Shown here: one piece after another, positions 62,257 through 64,000 of the stretch
Numbering within the stretch: position 1 is the first letter of the stretch
Layout: each line of letters starts with the position of its first letter
Assembly: GCA_033807775.1 (NCBI GenBank)
Contig: JAWVWS010001075.1
Location: forward strand, 124,001 to 188,000
Direction of reading: 5' to 3'
Source: Saussurea involucrata
Lineage: Eukaryota; Streptophyta; Magnoliopsida; Asterales; Asteraceae
DNA length: 64,000 nucleotides
The notes under the pieces: model-generated
What the model was told of the DNA's origin: nothing
What the model saw: only the letters and a program-made list of their open reading frames with translations
Databases searched by the model: none
Position numbers and translations under genes: made by a program

Positions 62257-64000
62257 AAGGATCCGGGTTGCATCAAAGAATTTTCGTTGGGAGAAATTCT
62301 AGATTTAGCTTAAATCTAGCGACGTAAGTTCAAGTTGATTTGTGAAAACTTTGTGCATGCCAAAAATGTTATTTTCCAAATATTTGGGTGTTTTACTTGA
62401 AAATATCAATGGTTGAGTTAATGGAATAGTTTAACTCTTTTGAAATGGTTATCTTCATAAATGTTGTAAAACAACCATATTTGTGGCTTTTGGATATTTT
62501 GATGTGTAGAAATCATAATATGTCATTAAAGGATTAATTGCTCAAAATCATATTTTGTTCACTTTCTTTCTCGTTTGGAGTATTGTGGAAATTTTGGTTA
62601 TGTTTAGTAGAAGTGTTCTTCTCCTTCTTCATTTATGAAGATTAGGGCTTGATGTATTTGAGATTTTGGGTTCTAAATGTTTGGGAAATGATTCTAAGTA
62701 TTTGAGGATAAATACTTATGGTTGGAAACTTGTGGATCTAGGTTTTGGAAGATTTGGCCTAAAGGATCCGGGTTGCATCAAAGAAGCTTACGTTGGGAGA
62801 AATTCTAGATTTAGCTTAAATCTAGCGATGTAAGTTCAAGTTGATTTGTGAAAACTTTGTGCATGCCAAAAATGTTATTTTCCAAATATTTGGGTGTTTT
62901 ACTTGAAAATATCAATTGTTGAGTTAATGGAATAGTTTAACTCTTTTGAAATGGTTATCTTCATAATGTTGTAAAACAACCATATTTGGGGCTTTTGGAT
63001 ATTTTGATGTGTAGAAATCATAATATGTCATTAAAGGATTAATTACTCAAAATCATTTTTTGTTCACTTTCTTTCTCGTTTGGAGTATTGTGGACGATTT
63101 TGGTTATGTTTAGTTGAAGTGTTCTTCTCCTTCTTCATTTATGAAGATTAGGGCTTGATGTATTTGAGATTTTGGGTTCTAAATGTTTGGGGAATGATTC
63201 TAAGTATCTGAGGATAAATACTTATGGTTGGAAACTTGTGGATCTAGGTTTTGGAAGATTTGGCCTAAAGGATCCGGGTTGCATCAAAGAAGCTTACGTT
63301 GGGAGAAATTCTAGATTTAGCTTAAATCTAGCGACGTAAGTTCAAGTTGATTTGTGAAAACTTTGTGCATGCCAAAAATGTTATTTTCCAAATATTTGGG
63401 TGTTTTACTTGTAAATATCAATGGTTGAGTTAATGGAATAGTTTAACTCTTTTGAAATGGTTATCTTCATAATGTTGTAAAACAACCATATTTGGGGCTT
63501 TTGGATATTTTGATGTGCAGAAATCATAATATGTCATTAAAGGATTAATTACTCAAAATCATTTTTTGTTCACTTTCTTTCTCGTTTGGAGTATTGTGGA
63601 CGATTTTGGTTATGTTTAGTTGAAGTGTTCTTCTCCTTCTTCATTTATGAAGATTAGGGCTTGATGTATTTGAGATTTTGGGTTCTAAATGTTTGGGAAA
63701 TGATTCTAAGTATTTGAGGATAAATACTTATGGTTGGAAACTTGTGGATCTTGGTTTTGGAAGATTTGGCCTAAAGGATCCGGGTTGCATCAAAGAAGCT
63801 TACGTTGGGAGAAATTCTAGATTTAGCTTAAATCTAGCGACGTAAGTTCAAGTTGATTTGTGAAAACTTTGTGCATGCCAAAAATGTTATTTTCCAAATA
63901 TTTGGGTGTTTTACTTGAAAATATCAATGGTTGAGTTAATGGAATAGTTTAACTCTTTTGAAATGGTTATCTTCATAATGTTGTAAAACAACCATATTTG
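62257..64000 (+). repeat. HOR VII copy 2, partial: C/G hybrid-I-H'-C (cut by window end)
   Basis: Monomers start at 62257, 62762, 63268 and 63774; the last is cut at 227 bases. TTGTAAATATC in the third is shared only with the monomer at 60739. The first has GAATTTTCG in place of GAAGCTTACG (62279-62287) and is 505 bp. The second has GCGATGTAAG. Confidence 0.85.

Larger units (their letters stand above)
1..64000 (+). repeat. Satellite DNA array, ~506-bp monomer, 126 full copies plus a partial
   Basis: The motif AAGGATCC recurs every 506 or 507 bases from base 1 to 63774 with no gap and no change of orientation. Full monomers average 506.1 bp (63,773 bases over 126 copies). Exceptions are 490 bp (start 26838), 504 (57705), 505 (16210, 21778, 24309, 62257) and 508 (27834, 32392). 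Copies differ by roughly 1-3%, mostly at shared diagnostic sites. Every copy carries a BamHI site GGATCC at monomer positions 3-8, so BamHI digestion should give a ~506-bp ladder base. No transposon, gene or unique spacer interrupts the array. Such homogeneous long arrays are typical of eukaryotic heterochromatin; a plant genome is my best guess from length and base composition. I do not recognise the satellite family by name. Confidence 0.98.

Noticed and set aside
1..64000. CRISPR array
   Set aside because: The repeats are ~506 bp, directly abutting and without unique spacers; no cas-like genes are present.
1..64000. rDNA intergenic spacer or 5S array
   Set aside because: No rRNA-like conserved sequence or Pol III internal promoter pattern recognisable in the monomer, and no transcribed unit between repeats.

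Overview
The whole 64,000-base window is one uninterrupted tandem satellite DNA array. I count 126 complete monomers plus a 227-base partial one, all head-to-tail in the same orientation. Taking AAGGATCCGG as the start, they are mostly 506 or 507 bp (extremes 490 and 508). The array enters and leaves through the window edges. I find no convincing gene, RNA gene, transposon insertion, CRISPR array or non-satellite spacer. A hand count gives 32.7% G+C for monomer 1. A ~506-bp satellite with multi-monomer higher-order repeats (HORs) indicates a eukaryotic heterochromatic block (pericentromeric, centromeric, subtelomeric or knob-like). Length, AT-richness and style fit a plant best, but I do not recognise the family and the sequence alone does not fix the species or chromosomal site.

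Monomers differ from each other by only about 1-3%, in a small set of diagnostic bases, so each can be typed. I use these letters: A, B, D, E, F, G, K and L are mostly 507-bp-class or GGAGC/GAGGTGAG-front forms. C, Cc, H and I are 506-bp forms with a GAAGC/GACGTAAG front, the GGGTG and CATAATG variants and usually ACTC. J is a GGAGC front on a C body. A prime marks a variant of a type.

Layout: (I) 1-9627, a five-monomer HOR A-B-C-D-E with one extra A; (II) 9628-18740, a seven-monomer HOR F-G-C-D-G-C-C, two full copies and a partial third; (III) 18741-26331, a disordered zone with duplicated dimers and trimers and many hybrid monomers; (IV) 26332-35936, a seven-monomer unit G-G-C-I-H-C-D seen twice, the first copy extended by a duplicated C-D dimer; (V) 35937-51123, a five-monomer HOR J-K-I-H-C of 2,531 bp, with a ten-monomer block repeated 8,100 bp away; (VI) 51124-57198, three copies of a four-monomer HOR L-G-I-C of 2,025 bp; (VII) 57199-64000, C-rich and hybrid monomers with a five-monomer repeat near the right end.

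The array thus records serial unequal exchange and local amplification: HOR unit size changes along one continuous array, private point variants mark which blocks were copied from which, and the C-like subfamily rises from about one in five monomers on the left to nearly all on the right. Within the monomer, several short perfect inverted repeats and a splice-donor-like GTRAGT are the only other structured elements. I found no new gene system; the notable content is the changing HOR structure.
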